In this document: piece after piece, positions 18,761 to 27,940 of the stretch
How the letters are laid out: each line of letters opens with the position of its first letter
How positions within the stretch are numbered: position 1 is the stretch's first letter
Assembly (NCBI GenBank): GCA_963742955.1
Contig: CAVUOA010000009.1
Span: 806,001 to 870,000, forward strand
Source: CAVUOA01 sp963742955
GTDB taxonomy: Bacteria > Bacteroidota > Ignavibacteria > Tepidaquicellales > OLB5
Reading direction: 5' to 3'
DNA: 64,000 bases
The notes under the pieces: model-generated
Databases searched by the model: none
Told to the model about the DNA's origin: nothing
Seen by the model: the letters and a program-made list of their open reading frames with translations, nothing else
Made by a program: the position numbers and the translations under genes

Positions 18761-19729
18761 TTAATTGAGCTTTTTTCTTTTATTTAAATATTCTAACAAA
18801 GCTGTATCGAACGGCGTTTCTGTAGAGAGCAGTGTGTAATCAATATTGTTTGCCCTGCAAGCCTGTTTATAGGTGTTCAGGAAGTTCTGCACTGCCTCTT
18901 TGTATGACTGCATAACCGATAGCGGCTGTGAAAGCATTTCTTTGTTTGTTTCCATGTCTTTGAAAATCGTAGGCGAGTCTATTGCAAAGCTCATCTCCAG
19001 CGGGTCAAGAATCTGGAACACTATTACTTCGTTATGCTTATACCTGAAATGCTTAAGCGAGTTAATAACTTTCTGCTGGTCATCAAACAAATCACTGAAA
19101 ATAATTACAAGTCCCCTGCGTTTAATCCTCTCCGCAATTGAGTTTAACGATTCTGCCGTATTGGTCTCTCCTGCTCCCTGCAGGTTAGAAAGATGAGTGA
19201 GTATGAGCTTAAGATTCTGGCTGGTTGCTTTCGGCGGGATGTAGGTTTTGATGCCTTCATCGTAGACAACAAGTCCCGCTGCATCTTTCTGATAGTTCAT
19301 TAATACTGTAATAGATGCGGCAAGATAAGAAGCATATTCCAGTTTCGTTACACCGGAAGTTTTCGGCGCGCCGTCTTTTTTCTTAAACAGTTTTTTTAAC
19401 GGTGATAGACCTGAATAAGCGGGGTCGCTTGAGCTGAACGCCATCGATTTGCTTGAATCTACAATTATGTATGATTTAAGATTAGTTTCTTCTTCGAATT
19501 GTTTTATGTAATAGCGGTCAGTTCTGCCAAGGACTTTCCAGTCAAGGTATTTTAAATCATCGCCGGGCATATACTGGCGGTGTTCGGCAAACTCCACACT
19601 AAAGCCGTGATAGGGGCTCTTGTGAAGCCCCGCTATAAAACCTTCGACTACAAACTTAGCTTTCAGTTCAAGAGTTGCCAGCTTAGATATAACCGAAGGT
19701 GTTAAATATTTTCTATAATCAGTCTGCAA
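18761..19729 (-). CDS. DUF58 domain protein
   Basis: A 322-residue member of the DUF58 family (vWA-related), normally found with MoxR AAA+ ATPases. The family signature GLHKSPYHGFSVEFAEHR then DDLKYLDWKVLGRTDRYYIKQ (about 33-78) is intact. SYIIVDSSKSM gives a MIDAS-like DxSxS at about 91-96. It lies 15 bases downstream of a TPR lipoprotein gene on the same strand, but no MoxR gene is in the window. Confidence 0.85.
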   Translation of the reverse strand: MQTDYRKYLTPSVISKLATLELKAKFVVEGFIAGLHKSPYHGFSVEFAEHRQYMPGDDLKYLDWKVLGRTDRYYIKQFEEETNLKSYIIVDSSKSMAFSSSDPAYSGLSPLKKLFKKKDGAPKTSGVTKLEYASYLAASITVLMNYQKDAAGLVVYDEGIKTYIPPKATSQNLKLILTHLSNLQGAGETNTAESLNSIAERIKRRGLVIIFSDLFDDQQKVINSLKHFRYKHNEVIVFQILDPLEMSFAIDSPTIFKDMETNKEMLSQPLSVMQSYKEAVQNFLNTYKQACRANNIDYTLLSTETPFDTALLEYLNKRKKLN

Positions 19730-19744
19730 TAAAAGCCAAACGGC

Positions 19745-20479
19745 TTATTTATTTTTAAGCTTTGGGTGCACAGGCGCATCGGTATTCGGAGCCGAACCGT
19801 CAGGATTTGTACCGTCAGGGTTCACTTTTTGATTATTCTGCTGTACATTCTGGTCTTGTGGAGGCACCTTCACGTCTTTCATATCTTTCATGTCTTTCAT
19901 ATCCTTCATTTCGGTTTTGGATGTATCTTTATTCTGCTGTGTATTTTTTATAATATCTTCAATCGAGCGGTTTTCATCGAGCATCTGGAGCATCATCTTT
20001 GCGGATTCGCTCATCTTCTCGTTAGGGTCTTCGTCCTTAGGATATTTATCAAGAAACTTCTTATATGATTCCTTTGCCATATTCTTATCCTTTAACATCT
20101 CGTCATAAATAAATGCAATCATGAACATAGCATATTTAGCTTCGCGTGTATCGGGAAATTTCTCCGAGACCTGCTGGTAATATTTAATTGCGTTAGTAAA
20201 ATCCCTCAGGTTATCGGAATATATTTTTGCAATATTGCTCATTACTGCCGGCGCCTTTTGGGAATTAGGATACTGGTCAAGAAGCTTCTGATAAATAGTT
20301 ATTACCTCTGAATAAGCTTTCTTGGATTCATCGGGTTTATTATCGGCGTCAAGCTTGTTTGCTTCATCCATTTTATTTTTTGCATCAAGGAGGATACTTT
20401 CTTCAGACTGCTTTGAGCATGATGAGAATAATAATGCAGTTACTGCAAGAAGAAAAAGCATATTTTTGAATTTTGGCAT
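19745..20479 (-). CDS. TPR-repeat lipoprotein
   Basis: A 244-residue lipoprotein: an N-terminal hydrophobic stretch ends in a lipobox (LLFSSCS, Cys about 21). At least two tetratricopeptide-like repeats follow (EVITIYQKLLDQYPNSQKAP, AIKYYQQVSEKFPDTREAK, YKKFLDKYPKDE), similar to YbgF/BamD-type proteins. The tail is low complexity, with five KDMKDM-like units (about 19868-19910) and a Gln/Asn/Pro-rich end. It is the upstream partner of the DUF58 gene and is probably part of an envelope assembly. Confidence 0.8.
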   Translation of the reverse strand: MPKFKNMLFLLAVTALLFSSCSKQSEESILLDAKNKMDEANKLDADNKPDESKKAYSEVITIYQKLLDQYPNSQKAPAVMSNIAKIYSDNLRDFTNAIKYYQQVSEKFPDTREAKYAMFMIAFIYDEMLKDKNMAKESYKKFLDKYPKDEDPNEKMSESAKMMLQMLDENRSIEDIIKNTQQNKDTSKTEMKDMKDMKDMKDVKVPPQDQNVQQNNQKVNPDGTNPDGSAPNTDAPVHPKLKNK

Positions 20480-20701
20480 GTTTCTTATGTGTTTTAGTTG
20501 TTGTATAGTTTAATTAAACATTAAAGACAAAGTTAAAAATATGGTAGGTTAGAATCAATGTAAAGAAATAAAGCTTTTCTCAGTGATTTTTCTTAATATC
20601 CCATATTTTTTGAATAGTTAAAATCAATCCTTATTGTTAATTTAGCGGATATTGAATTATAAACCATCAAAAAACACAATACTAACCGGAGATTTATACA
20701 T

Positions 20702-22217
20702 ATGACAACGAAATTCCAAAACCTTATTAACGGCAAATGGCAGGATTCCAAATCAGGCAAATTTTTCGAAAACCGCAATCCCGCAAACTGGGAAGGTGAT
20801 TTAATCGGTACTTTTCCGCTTTCTACTGTTGAAGATGTGAATGAAGCGGTTGCTGCAGCTAAAAAAGCTTTTGAAAAATGGAGACTTATCCCCGCTCCCA
20901 AGCGCGGTGACGTGCTTAAACGTGTAGGTGATATAATGCTTGAGAAAAAAGATGAAATTGCATTCGAGATGACGCGTGAAATGGGTAAAGTATTTGCCGA
21001 AACCAAAGGCGATACACAGGAAGGCATCGATACAGCTTATTATGCCGCATCGGAAGGAAGAAGATTATTCGGGTACAACGCTCCAAGTGAATTGCCTAAT
21101 AAAATGAACCTCAGCTTCCGTACTCCAATAGGCGTTGGCGGAATAATAACCCCGTGGAATTTCCCGATGGCAATTCCCACATGGAAAATTTTCCCCGCGC
21201 TGGTCTGCGGAAATACTGTTGTATTTAAACCCGCACAGCTTACACCCAAGACTGCCGCTACACTTATTGAAATTATTGAAAACGCAATGAAAGAAGTTCT
21301 CGGGAATGATTACATTCCGGGAGTAGTAAATATTGTTCACGGCTCGGGTTCGGTTGTAGGGAATGCATTAACAACACATCCCAGATGTAAGCCTGATATC
21401 ATTCACCGGTTCATCAGCAGTCGGAAAACAAATCAATCAAGTCGCGGGCGCAACATTGAAGCGTGTATCACTCGAGCTCGGCGGCAAGAATGCGCAGATT
21501 GTTATGGATGATGCCAATCAGGATTTAGCGCTCGATGCTGTTCTGTGGGGAGCTTTCGGCACAACGGGACAAAGATGCACTGCTACATCGAAGATTAATC
21601 TTCATGAAAAAATTTACGATGAGTTTATCGATAAGCTTATCAGAAGAGCCAGCACATTAAAGCTCGGTTACGGAAATGATAAGGGCGTCGATGTGGGTCC
21701 CTGCGTAAGCAAAGAGCAGAGAGAAACTGTTCACAGCTATGTTGAAATAGGATTAAAAGAAGATAAAGCTGTTAAAGTCCTTGGCGGCGCTTATGCAACG
21801 GGCGGAGAACTGGATAAAGGATGGTTCTATCAGCCGACAATATTTGTTGAAGTCAACCGCAATATGAGAATCGCGAGGGAAGAAATCTTCGGGCCGGTGC
21901 TTTCGGTACTGAAAGCATCCTCGCTTGAAGAAGCAATTGATATACTGAACGATACGCCTTACGGACTATCATCATCAATCTTTACACAGGATGTTAACAA
22001 AGCATTTGTTGCAGTTCGTGATATAAAAGCAGGTATTACATACATCAACGGCGCAACAATCGGCGCTGAAGCCCACATGCCCTTCGGCGGAGTGAAAGAA
22101 ACCGGCAACGGCCACCGGGAAGGCGGCTGGACGGTGTATGATTTCTATACCGAATGGAAAGCGGTTTATATCGATTATTCCGGCAAGCTGCAGAGAGCGC
22201 AAATAGATAATTATTAA
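20702..22217 (+). CDS. NAD(P)-dependent aldehyde dehydrogenase (one frameshift)
   Basis: About 505 residues of the ALDH superfamily. The Rossmann-fold signatures TPWNFPMAIPTWKIFPAL and VFKPAQLTP are present. The catalytic Glu is in LELGGKNA and the catalytic Cys in TTGQRCTA, with EEIFGPVLSV and MPFGGVKETGNG downstream. The frame changes near 21383, where CCC stands for an expected CC. Joining gives PDVSLISFTGSSAVGKQINQ, the conserved FTGSxxxG segment. The break therefore looks like a base-call error. Aldehyde specificity cannot be told. It stands alone and ends in a strong terminator. Confidence 0.9.
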
Positions 22218-22250
22218 TACCGGAAAGAGCACAAATACTATAATACTCTA

Positions 22251-22278
22251 AGAGGGGTAATGCTTGCCCCTCTTTTTT
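22251..22278 (+). terminator. Rho-independent terminator of the ALDH gene
   Basis: agagggg/cccctct stem, loop of about 8 bases, followed by T7. Confidence 0.9.
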
Positions 22279-22370
22279 TATAAAAATTATACAATTTATA
22301 TTTTAAGAAATTTAACGTATCATAGCAATTACGGCTTTTTAGCCGGGATTTTACGAACTAATTACCCGAA

Positions 22371-24209
22371 ATGGAAGAAATTAATAAGAAAAAAAACGTA
22401 TCTGTAAAGACAATAATAGTATTATTCCTTGCGCTATTAATCAATATTTCGCTCAGCTACACATTATTTGCAGGCGCAGGATTTTTCAAAGAAAAAACTA
22501 TAGATAACTCGGAAACAATCACAGGGCTTGCCCGTTATGAAGCAATTTATGTAATGCAGCGTTATATCGCTCCGCTGTTCTCGAAAAATGACGAAAAGCA
22601 GAGAGTCGATGACCCCAGGATACTGGAATACCAGAACATGTACGATGTTACAAAATATGATTTAAGCCTCTCGTTCGATATTCCGCAGAAATCACTTTCC
22701 GGCGAGCTTATTATGCATGCGGATGCTTTAGCCGATAATCTTGATACGGTTTATATAAACTTCTATGATAATATGGCAATATCTGAACTTAGCTTCGGAA
22801 CAACTGATAACTCCCCCACAGGCGGGATGACAACACCATCATACAGACGGGAAAACGATTATATCATAATCGATACCAAAGATAAAATTAAAAAAAGCGG
22901 TGAATTCATAATAAAAATAAAATATACAGGCAAACCGAAAGTAACAGGATACGATTCATTTTCGTTTATAGATGTTTACGGAAGTCCCGTTGTAAGCAAC
23001 CTCAGCGAACCCGATTACGCGCCCGTATGGTGGCCATGCAAAGACTTGCCAAGCGATAAAGCAATAACATACGTTCATTTGAGAGTACCAACAGGCTTAA
23101 AGGGAATCTCAAGCGGATTGCTTGCCGATACGGTACAGAATTCTGACGGCACTACTACATTCGACTGGGAAAGCCAATACCCTATTGCAACTTATCTTGT
23201 TAATGCAGTGGTGGCAAAATTAACACTCAACCAGGCAGCGTACACTTCACTCGACGGCAACATTGAAATGCCTGTAGTTTATTATGCATTCCCTAAAGAT
23301 TCAGTTAAAGCAGCATTTGACTGGAAGAAAACTCCCGAGATGATAAAATTTTTCGCTGAAACTTACGGCGAGTATCCTTTCATAGATGAAAAATACGGAA
23401 TGGTGGAGTTCGGGTGGACACAGGGAGCAATGGAACACCAGACAATCACAGGCATAGGCTACACACTTGTTACAGGTGACGGCAGATACGAAGATATTGT
23501 ATCGCACGAGCTTTCGCATCAGTGGTTCGGCGATGCGGTTACGCTAAAAGACTGGAAAAATATCTGGCTCAATGAGGGTTTTGCAACATACTCCGAAGCG
23601 CTGTGGAACGAACACCAGGGAGGCAAAGAAGCATTATTCGATTATATGAAAAAAATCGATTACGGATATTTCAGCGGTACCGTGTATGACCCGCAGGGAT
23701 ATATATTCTCCCCGCAGGTATACGCAACCGTTTACCAGAAAGGCGGTTGGGTGCTGCATATGCTTAGAGGCGTTACAGGCGATTCATTATTCTTTAAAGG
23801 ATTACGGGAGTATTACGAGAAGTTTAAATATAAAAATGCCGAGACTGCCGACTTCCAGGCGGTTTTTGAAAATGTTACGGGACAAAATCTCGATTGGTTT
23901 TTTGATGAATGGGTTTATAAGGGCACAGGCAGACCTCGGTACGAGTATTCATGGAAGTTCGACACCTTCCCCGGTTCGGCTGCACACCTCGTCAGGCTGC
24001 AGCTCAAACAGGTGCAAACAGACCGAGATGTCTACAAAATGCCTGTTAAAGTAACTATTGTTACAACATTGGGAGAAAAGGAATATACGGTTTTTAATGA
24101 CCAGCGGGACCAGACTTTTTCATTAACAACAGACGCTACACCAAAAGAAGTGCTTATCGATAAAGACGGGTGGATTTTGAAAAAAATTGCTAAAGGTAAA
24201 TACGAATAG
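22371..24209 (+). CDS. M1 family zinc aminopeptidase
   Basis: A 612-residue metallopeptidase anchored by one N-terminal membrane segment (about 14-36). The zinc site is HELSH at 379-383 with the third ligand E402 (NEGFATY). The substrate motif reads GAMEH (352-356) instead of the usual GAMEN. N-terminal beta-sandwich and catalytic domains are present, but the long C-terminal helical domain of PepN is absent. It removes N-terminal residues from peptides, probably on the periplasmic side. It opens a run of four genes (22371-26354) with gaps of 6 bases or overlaps. Confidence 0.93.
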   Translation: MEEINKKKNVSVKTIIVLFLALLINISLSYTLFAGAGFFKEKTIDNSETITGLARYEAIYVMQRYIAPLFSKNDEKQRVDDPRILEYQNMYDVTKYDLSLSFDIPQKSLSGELIMHADALADNLDTVYINFYDNMAISELSFGTTDNSPTGGMTTPSYRRENDYIIIDTKDKIKKSGEFIIKIKYTGKPKVTGYDSFSFIDVYGSPVVSNLSEPDYAPVWWPCKDLPSDKAITYVHLRVPTGLKGISSGLLADTVQNSDGTTTFDWESQYPIATYLVNAVVAKLTLNQAAYTSLDGNIEMPVVYYAFPKDSVKAAFDWKKTPEMIKFFAETYGEYPFIDEKYGMVEFGWTQGAMEHQTITGIGYTLVTGDGRYEDIVSHELSHQWFGDAVTLKDWKNIWLNEGFATYSEALWNEHQGGKEALFDYMKKIDYGYFSGTVYDPQGYIFSPQVYATVYQKGGWVLHMLRGVTGDSLFFKGLREYYEKFKYKNAETADFQAVFENVTGQNLDWFFDEWVYKGTGRPRYEYSWKFDTFPGSAAHLVRLQLKQVQTDRDVYKMPVKVTIVTTLGEKEYTVFNDQRDQTFSLTTDATPKEVLIDKDGWILKKIAKGKYE

Positions 24210-24215
24210 CAGCCT

Positions 24216-25229
24216 ATGACCGGAACCGAATCAACTGTAAATGATATCCTTGGAAAACTTTTCGCGGAAAAATTCGGGGAAATACCGGCTTCATTTTTGC
24301 CTCTTTATGCGCACGGCTCTGAAAGAGAAATTATCAGAATTAAGGGAAGCAAAGGCACCGTCATCGGAATTCACAACAACACCATACCCGAAAACGAAGC
24401 GTTTATTAAATTCTCGGAGCATTTCCGTAATGAAAAAATGAATGTCCCGCTAATCTATCACGTTTCCGGTGACATGAAATCTTACCTTATTGAAGACCTT
24501 GGCGATACAACATTATTTAATAAAATACGTCATGACACCGAACGGTTCAGCGCTGAAAATATAAATCTCTACAAAAAAGCAATCGAACAGCTTGTGAGAT
24601 TCCAGACTGTTTCAGGGAAAACTATCGATTACGGGCTGTGCTATCAATTTCAGGAGTTTGGAGAAAAGAATATTAAGTTTGACCTTAATTATTTTAAGCA
24701 AAGCTTTCTGGCACATATGTATAAAAAGAAAATTGATACCGGTTTGCTTGAAATTGATTTATTTTATTTAAGGTCAAAGCTGCTTGAACCTGACAGAAGC
24801 AGTTTCCTTTACCGTGATTTCCAGTCAAGAAATATTATGCTGCATAAAGACGATTTGTATTTTATCGATTACCAGTCCGGCAGAAAAGGCGCCCTGCAAT
24901 ATGATATAGCTTCACTACTATATGATGCAAGAGCTGATATACCTCAGCAATTAAGAGAAGAGCTTCTTGATTATTATATCAAGGTTTCCGGCACAGATAT
25001 AAATGAATTTAAATATTATTTCTGGTATTTTGCGGTAATTAGAATCCTCCAGGCGATGGGCGCTTACGGATACCTTGGCATAACCAAAGGTAAAAAACGG
25101 TTTCTGGAAAGCATCCCTTACGCTTTAACTAACATAAACTTCATTTTAAACAACAGAATTGAAAAAGGAAAACTCGGATATTTAAATAAATTATTTTCTG
25201 AAATCAAATATGAAGCAGCACCAAATTAA
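24216..25229 (+). CDS. Aminoglycoside phosphotransferase-fold kinase, AmgK-like
   Basis: A 337-residue kinase of the APH/choline kinase fold. The catalytic Brenner loop is YRDFQSRNIML and the metal-binding DYQ is in FIDYQSGRKGALQYDIASLLYD. This combination resembles AmgK, which phosphorylates N-acetylmuramate or N-acetylglucosamine at C1 for peptidoglycan recycling. It is 6 bases after the M1 peptidase. The usual MurU-like nucleotidyltransferase partner is not adjacent. The fold is confident and the substrate inferred. Confidence 0.75.
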   Translation: MTGTESTVNDILGKLFAEKFGEIPASFLPLYAHGSEREIIRIKGSKGTVIGIHNNTIPENEAFIKFSEHFRNEKMNVPLIYHVSGDMKSYLIEDLGDTTLFNKIRHDTERFSAENINLYKKAIEQLVRFQTVSGKTIDYGLCYQFQEFGEKNIKFDLNYFKQSFLAHMYKKKIDTGLLEIDLFYLRSKLLEPDRSSFLYRDFQSRNIMLHKDDLYFIDYQSGRKGALQYDIASLLYDARADIPQQLREELLDYYIKVSGTDINEFKYYFWYFAVIRILQAMGAYGYLGITKGKKRFLESIPYALTNINFILNNRIEKGKLGYLNKLFSEIKYEAAPN

Positions 25230-26016
25230 CGGCCTTAATGTTATTGAACATGGTGAGCATGACAGGCTGCCGATAGTTTTTGTTCACGCTTTCCCGATGA
25301 ACCTGAAGATGTGGAACCCGCAGGTTGAGGCGTTAAAGAATAATTACAATGTTATAGTATATGATAACAGGAGCTTTGGCTTAAGCAATGAAGACCCTGA
25401 TTCTCTTACTATCGATTCGCACGTTGACGACCTGTTTAATATAATAGACACCCTGAAGCTGAAAAAACCCGTGCTTTGCGGCTTATCAATGGGCGGATAT
25501 ATTTCACTGCGGGCAATGGAAAGAAACCAGGATTCATTTAAAGGCGTTATTTTGTGCGATACGCGTTCTTTTGCCGATGATAATTCCGGAAAAATAAAAC
25601 GCGCTGAACAGATTAAGCAAATCAAGCAGGGCGGAAGAAAAACATTTAATGAAGATTTCATCAAAAACACACTCAGCCCCAAAACACTTGAAGGGAACGA
25701 TGCTAAAAAGAAAACAGTTGATTTAATCGGAGCTATCATCGACGAACAGAAGGATTCATGTGTAACAGGTGCTTTGCTGACAATGGCTGCAAGAACTGAT
25801 ACTACCGAATATCTTGAAAATATTAAAATTCCCGCTCTTGTTATTGTTGGTGAAGACGATAAGCTGACTCCTGCAAGCCCTTCGAGGCTGATGAACGCTA
25901 AAATCAGAAACTCAACTATGAGCATTATACCTGAAGCAGGACATTTCCCGAACCTTGAAAACTCTGAAAAGTATAATAATGAAATTATTAAATTCTTAAA
26001 AAGCTTAGAATCATGA
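25210..26016 (+). CDS. Alpha/beta hydrolase
   Basis: A 268-residue alpha/beta-hydrolase. The nucleophile elbow is GLSMGG (about 94-99), acid Asp in VGEDDKLTP, and His in EAGHFPNLE. The oxyanion HAFPMN segment is near residue 28. Its ATG overlaps the kinase gene by 20 bases, showing translational coupling. Substrate is unknown; small esters or lactones are typical of this group. Confidence 0.88.
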   Translation: MKQHQINGLNVIEHGEHDRLPIVFVHAFPMNLKMWNPQVEALKNNYNVIVYDNRSFGLSNEDPDSLTIDSHVDDLFNIIDTLKLKKPVLCGLSMGGYISLRAMERNQDSFKGVILCDTRSFADDNSGKIKRAEQIKQIKQGGRKTFNEDFIKNTLSPKTLEGNDAKKKTVDLIGAIIDEQKDSCVTGALLTMAARTDTTEYLENIKIPALVIVGEDDKLTPASPSRLMNAKIRNSTMSIIPEAGHFPNLENSEKYNNEIIKFLKSLES

Positions 26017-26354
26017 AAAGTTACGTTGTAATGATTATTAACGCCGTCATTCTGATTGTTATCGGGGTTTACGGCTATTTCACTTCCGGCAGTCCAACAG
26101 CATGGATTTCACCTATAATTGGTGTAATACTGTTTATCTGCGCTTTTCCCGTAAAAAAAGAGAATCATGTTGTGGCGCATATAGCTATTTCGCTGACATT
26201 ACTTACAGCAATTGTATTTTTTATTGTGGGATTTATTTTGCCGAATGCTCTTGTATTAATTATGGCAGCAGTATCACTTATTGCAGCTATACTGTATGTT
26301 ATGGATTTCATCAGGAGAAAAAAAGAACGAGAAGCGGCACCAGGGAATAAGTGA
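26013..26354 (+). CDS. Small four-helix membrane protein
   Basis: A 113-residue protein with about four hydrophobic segments (5-25, 30-47, 54-75, 78-97) and a charged C-terminus. It overlaps the hydrolase stop by ATGA and is the last gene of the operon, ahead of a terminator at 26415. It resembles generic TMEM14-sized proteins, but I do not assign a family. Confidence 0.7.
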   Translation: MKSYVVMIINAVILIVIGVYGYFTSGSPTAWISPIIGVILFICAFPVKKENHVVAHIAISLTLLTAIVFFIVGFILPNALVLIMAAVSLIAAILYVMDFIRRKKEREAAPGNK

Positions 26355-26414
26355 AATGCAAAATGTGAAAGGTAAAACGTGAAAAGAAAAATGTAAAACA
26401 TAAAAATTCGCAGT

Positions 26415-26439
26415 CGAGCCCTTATGGGCTCGTTTTATT
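26415..26439 (+). terminator. Terminator after the M1 operon
   Basis: cgagccc/gggctcg with loop ttat, then gttttattt. The same gggctcg hairpin type recurs near 36080-36127 and 50030-50045. Confidence 0.75.
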
Positions 26440-26576
26440 TCACATTACTTTATCTCCCCCGAAGTCGTTAAGCCCTTGTCATTCCTGCGAAGGCAGGAAT
26501 CCGGTTTTAGATTTATATGCTTTAAAAACTAAATAGACACTATAAAACAAAAAACTTCCGAAGTCTTATAAAATAA

Positions 26577-26611
26577 AAAACTTCCGAAGTCTTAATGACT
26601 TCGGAAGTTTT
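26577..26611 (-). terminator. Terminator of the SDR threonine dehydrogenase gene
   Basis: A perfect 15-bp stem (aaaacttccgaagtc and its complement) with loop ttaat, followed on the minus strand by tttttatttt. A half copy precedes it at about 26550-26566, and a related palindrome is at 33892-33925. Confidence 0.85.
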
Positions 26612-26625
26612 CTTACTTCTTACTT

Positions 26626-27588
26626 CTATACACTAACCGGCTTACCTATTTTTTTGCCTATTTCTTTTAACATTACGTCTGTCATAGCCTTCAAATCATA
26701 TTTGCATTTCCAGTTCCAGTCTGCTCGTGCAACGCTGTCATCAATTGTTTGCGGCCATGATTCGGCTATCTGCTGCCTGAAATCAGGATGATATGATATT
26801 GTAAACTCCGGAATATGCTTCTTTATTTCGGCTGCAATCTCTGCGGGATTAAAACTAATAGCAGCAAGGTTGTAGCTTGAACGCACCGTCAGCTTTGATG
26901 AATCAGCTTCCATTAGCTGAATAGTTGCGTTAATAGCATCTTCCATAAACATCATAGGCAGCGTAACGTCTTCTTTTAAGAAACAATCGTAGCTGCCTTT
27001 TCTTATTGCATCATAGAATATCTCTACTGCGTAATCTGTTGTACCGCCGCCGGCTTCTGTTTTATAACTAATCAGTCCCGGGTAGCGGAGGCTTCTCACA
27101 TCTACACCGTAACGCTTGAAATAATATTCACACCATCTTTCCCCTGCCAGCTTGCTGATGCCGTAAACTGTATTAGGTTCAGTAATTGTCAGCTGTGGTG
27201 TATTCTTCTTCGGTGTTGAGTGTCCGAACACTGCAATAGAGCTGGGCCAGAAAGTTCTTTTAATTCCTACTTCTCTTGCGTGGTCAAGAATATTCAGCAT
27301 GCTTCGCATGTTTATATCCCACGCCTGCAAAGGGAGTTTTTCTGCATTACCCGAGAGGACTGCAGCAAGATGGTAAATCTGTGTAATTTTATTTGCTATA
27401 ATATAATGAATCAGTCTCTTATCATCCATCACATCAAGAATTGTGAACGGACCGCCATCGATTACGTCCTTCGGCGCTTGTTTTATATCGGTTGCGTAAA
27501 CATTTTCATCGCCGTATTGTTTTCTTAGCGCTATTGTTAACTCGGAACCTATTTGTCCCGCAGCGCCTATTACTAATATTTTTTCCAT
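26626..27588 (-). CDS. NAD-dependent L-threonine 3-dehydrogenase, extended SDR type
   Basis: A 320-residue extended short-chain dehydrogenase. NAD-binding GAAGQIG is at residues 8-14, and the catalytic YGISK and WPSSIAVFG segments match the SDR-type threonine dehydrogenases. Those oxidise threonine to 2-amino-3-ketobutyrate, which a ligase (Kbl) would process; no kbl is present here. It is a single gene with a terminator behind it. The epimerase/dehydratase superfamily is certain. The threonine assignment rests on RYPGLISYKTEAGGGTTDYA and the overall pattern. Confidence 0.82.
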   Translation of the reverse strand: MEKILVIGAAGQIGSELTIALRKQYGDENVYATDIKQAPKDVIDGGPFTILDVMDDKRLIHYIIANKITQIYHLAAVLSGNAEKLPLQAWDINMRSMLNILDHAREVGIKRTFWPSSIAVFGHSTPKKNTPQLTITEPNTVYGISKLAGERWCEYYFKRYGVDVRSLRYPGLISYKTEAGGGTTDYAVEIFYDAIRKGSYDCFLKEDVTLPMMFMEDAINATIQLMEADSSKLTVRSSYNLAAISFNPAEIAAEIKKHIPEFTISYHPDFRQQIAESWPQTIDDSVARADWNWKCKYDLKAMTDVMLKEIGKKIGKPVSV

Positions 27589-27690
27589 GTTTATATTATA
27601 ATATATCTTTTTATGAACAAATTATTTGTTATTCTCTGACTTTGCCTTACTAATTAATTCCTTTATTAAAATAACCCTATTTCTGATATC

Positions 27691-27810
27691 TTATTTGAAT
27701 TTCATACTAAGCCAGATATAATGCAATTTCTCTTTCGGCGTCATCTTAGACACAGGTTTTTCAAGATGACCGTCAAACAAAGGGTCTGTTTTTTTAACTT
27801 TTTCTTTCAT
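27691..27810 (-). CDS. 39-residue microprotein
   Basis: ATG 27810 to TAA 27691: MKEKVKKTDPLFDGHLEK, then PVSKMTPKEKLHYIWLSMKFK. It overlaps the preceding 48-residue frame by 17 bases. Charged, possibly helical, with no known family. Support comes from gene packing behind the AtuA-like gene. Confidence 0.45.
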   Translation of the reverse strand: MKEKVKKTDPLFDGHLEKPVSKMTPKEKLHYIWLSMKFK

Positions 27811-27940
27811 CTTGGATTAATTTTTCCAATTCTTTTACGTCTATTAAATCTTTATCTCTAACCAGTTCAATTTTTTCATAGCAAAGATTAACCTTCTTTA
27901 GAGGTAATCGAAAATTCAATACATCAATATCGTCACGCAT
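27794..27940 (-). CDS. 48-residue microprotein coupled to the AtuA-like gene
   Basis: The start ATG at 27940 shares one base with the stop of the upstream 453-residue gene (TAATG), a classic coupling arrangement. The product begins MRDDIDVLNFRLPLKKVNLC and ends EKLIQDERKS. No family is recognised. It could be a small subunit or just a coupled micro-ORF. Confidence 0.45.
   Translation of the reverse strand: MRDDIDVLNFRLPLKKVNLCYEKIELVRDKDLIDVKELEKLIQDERKS

Noticed and set aside
21360..21520. Programmed frameshift in the ALDH gene
   Set aside because: No slippery sequence with a downstream structure; the similar density of breaks in other genes points to base-call errors.
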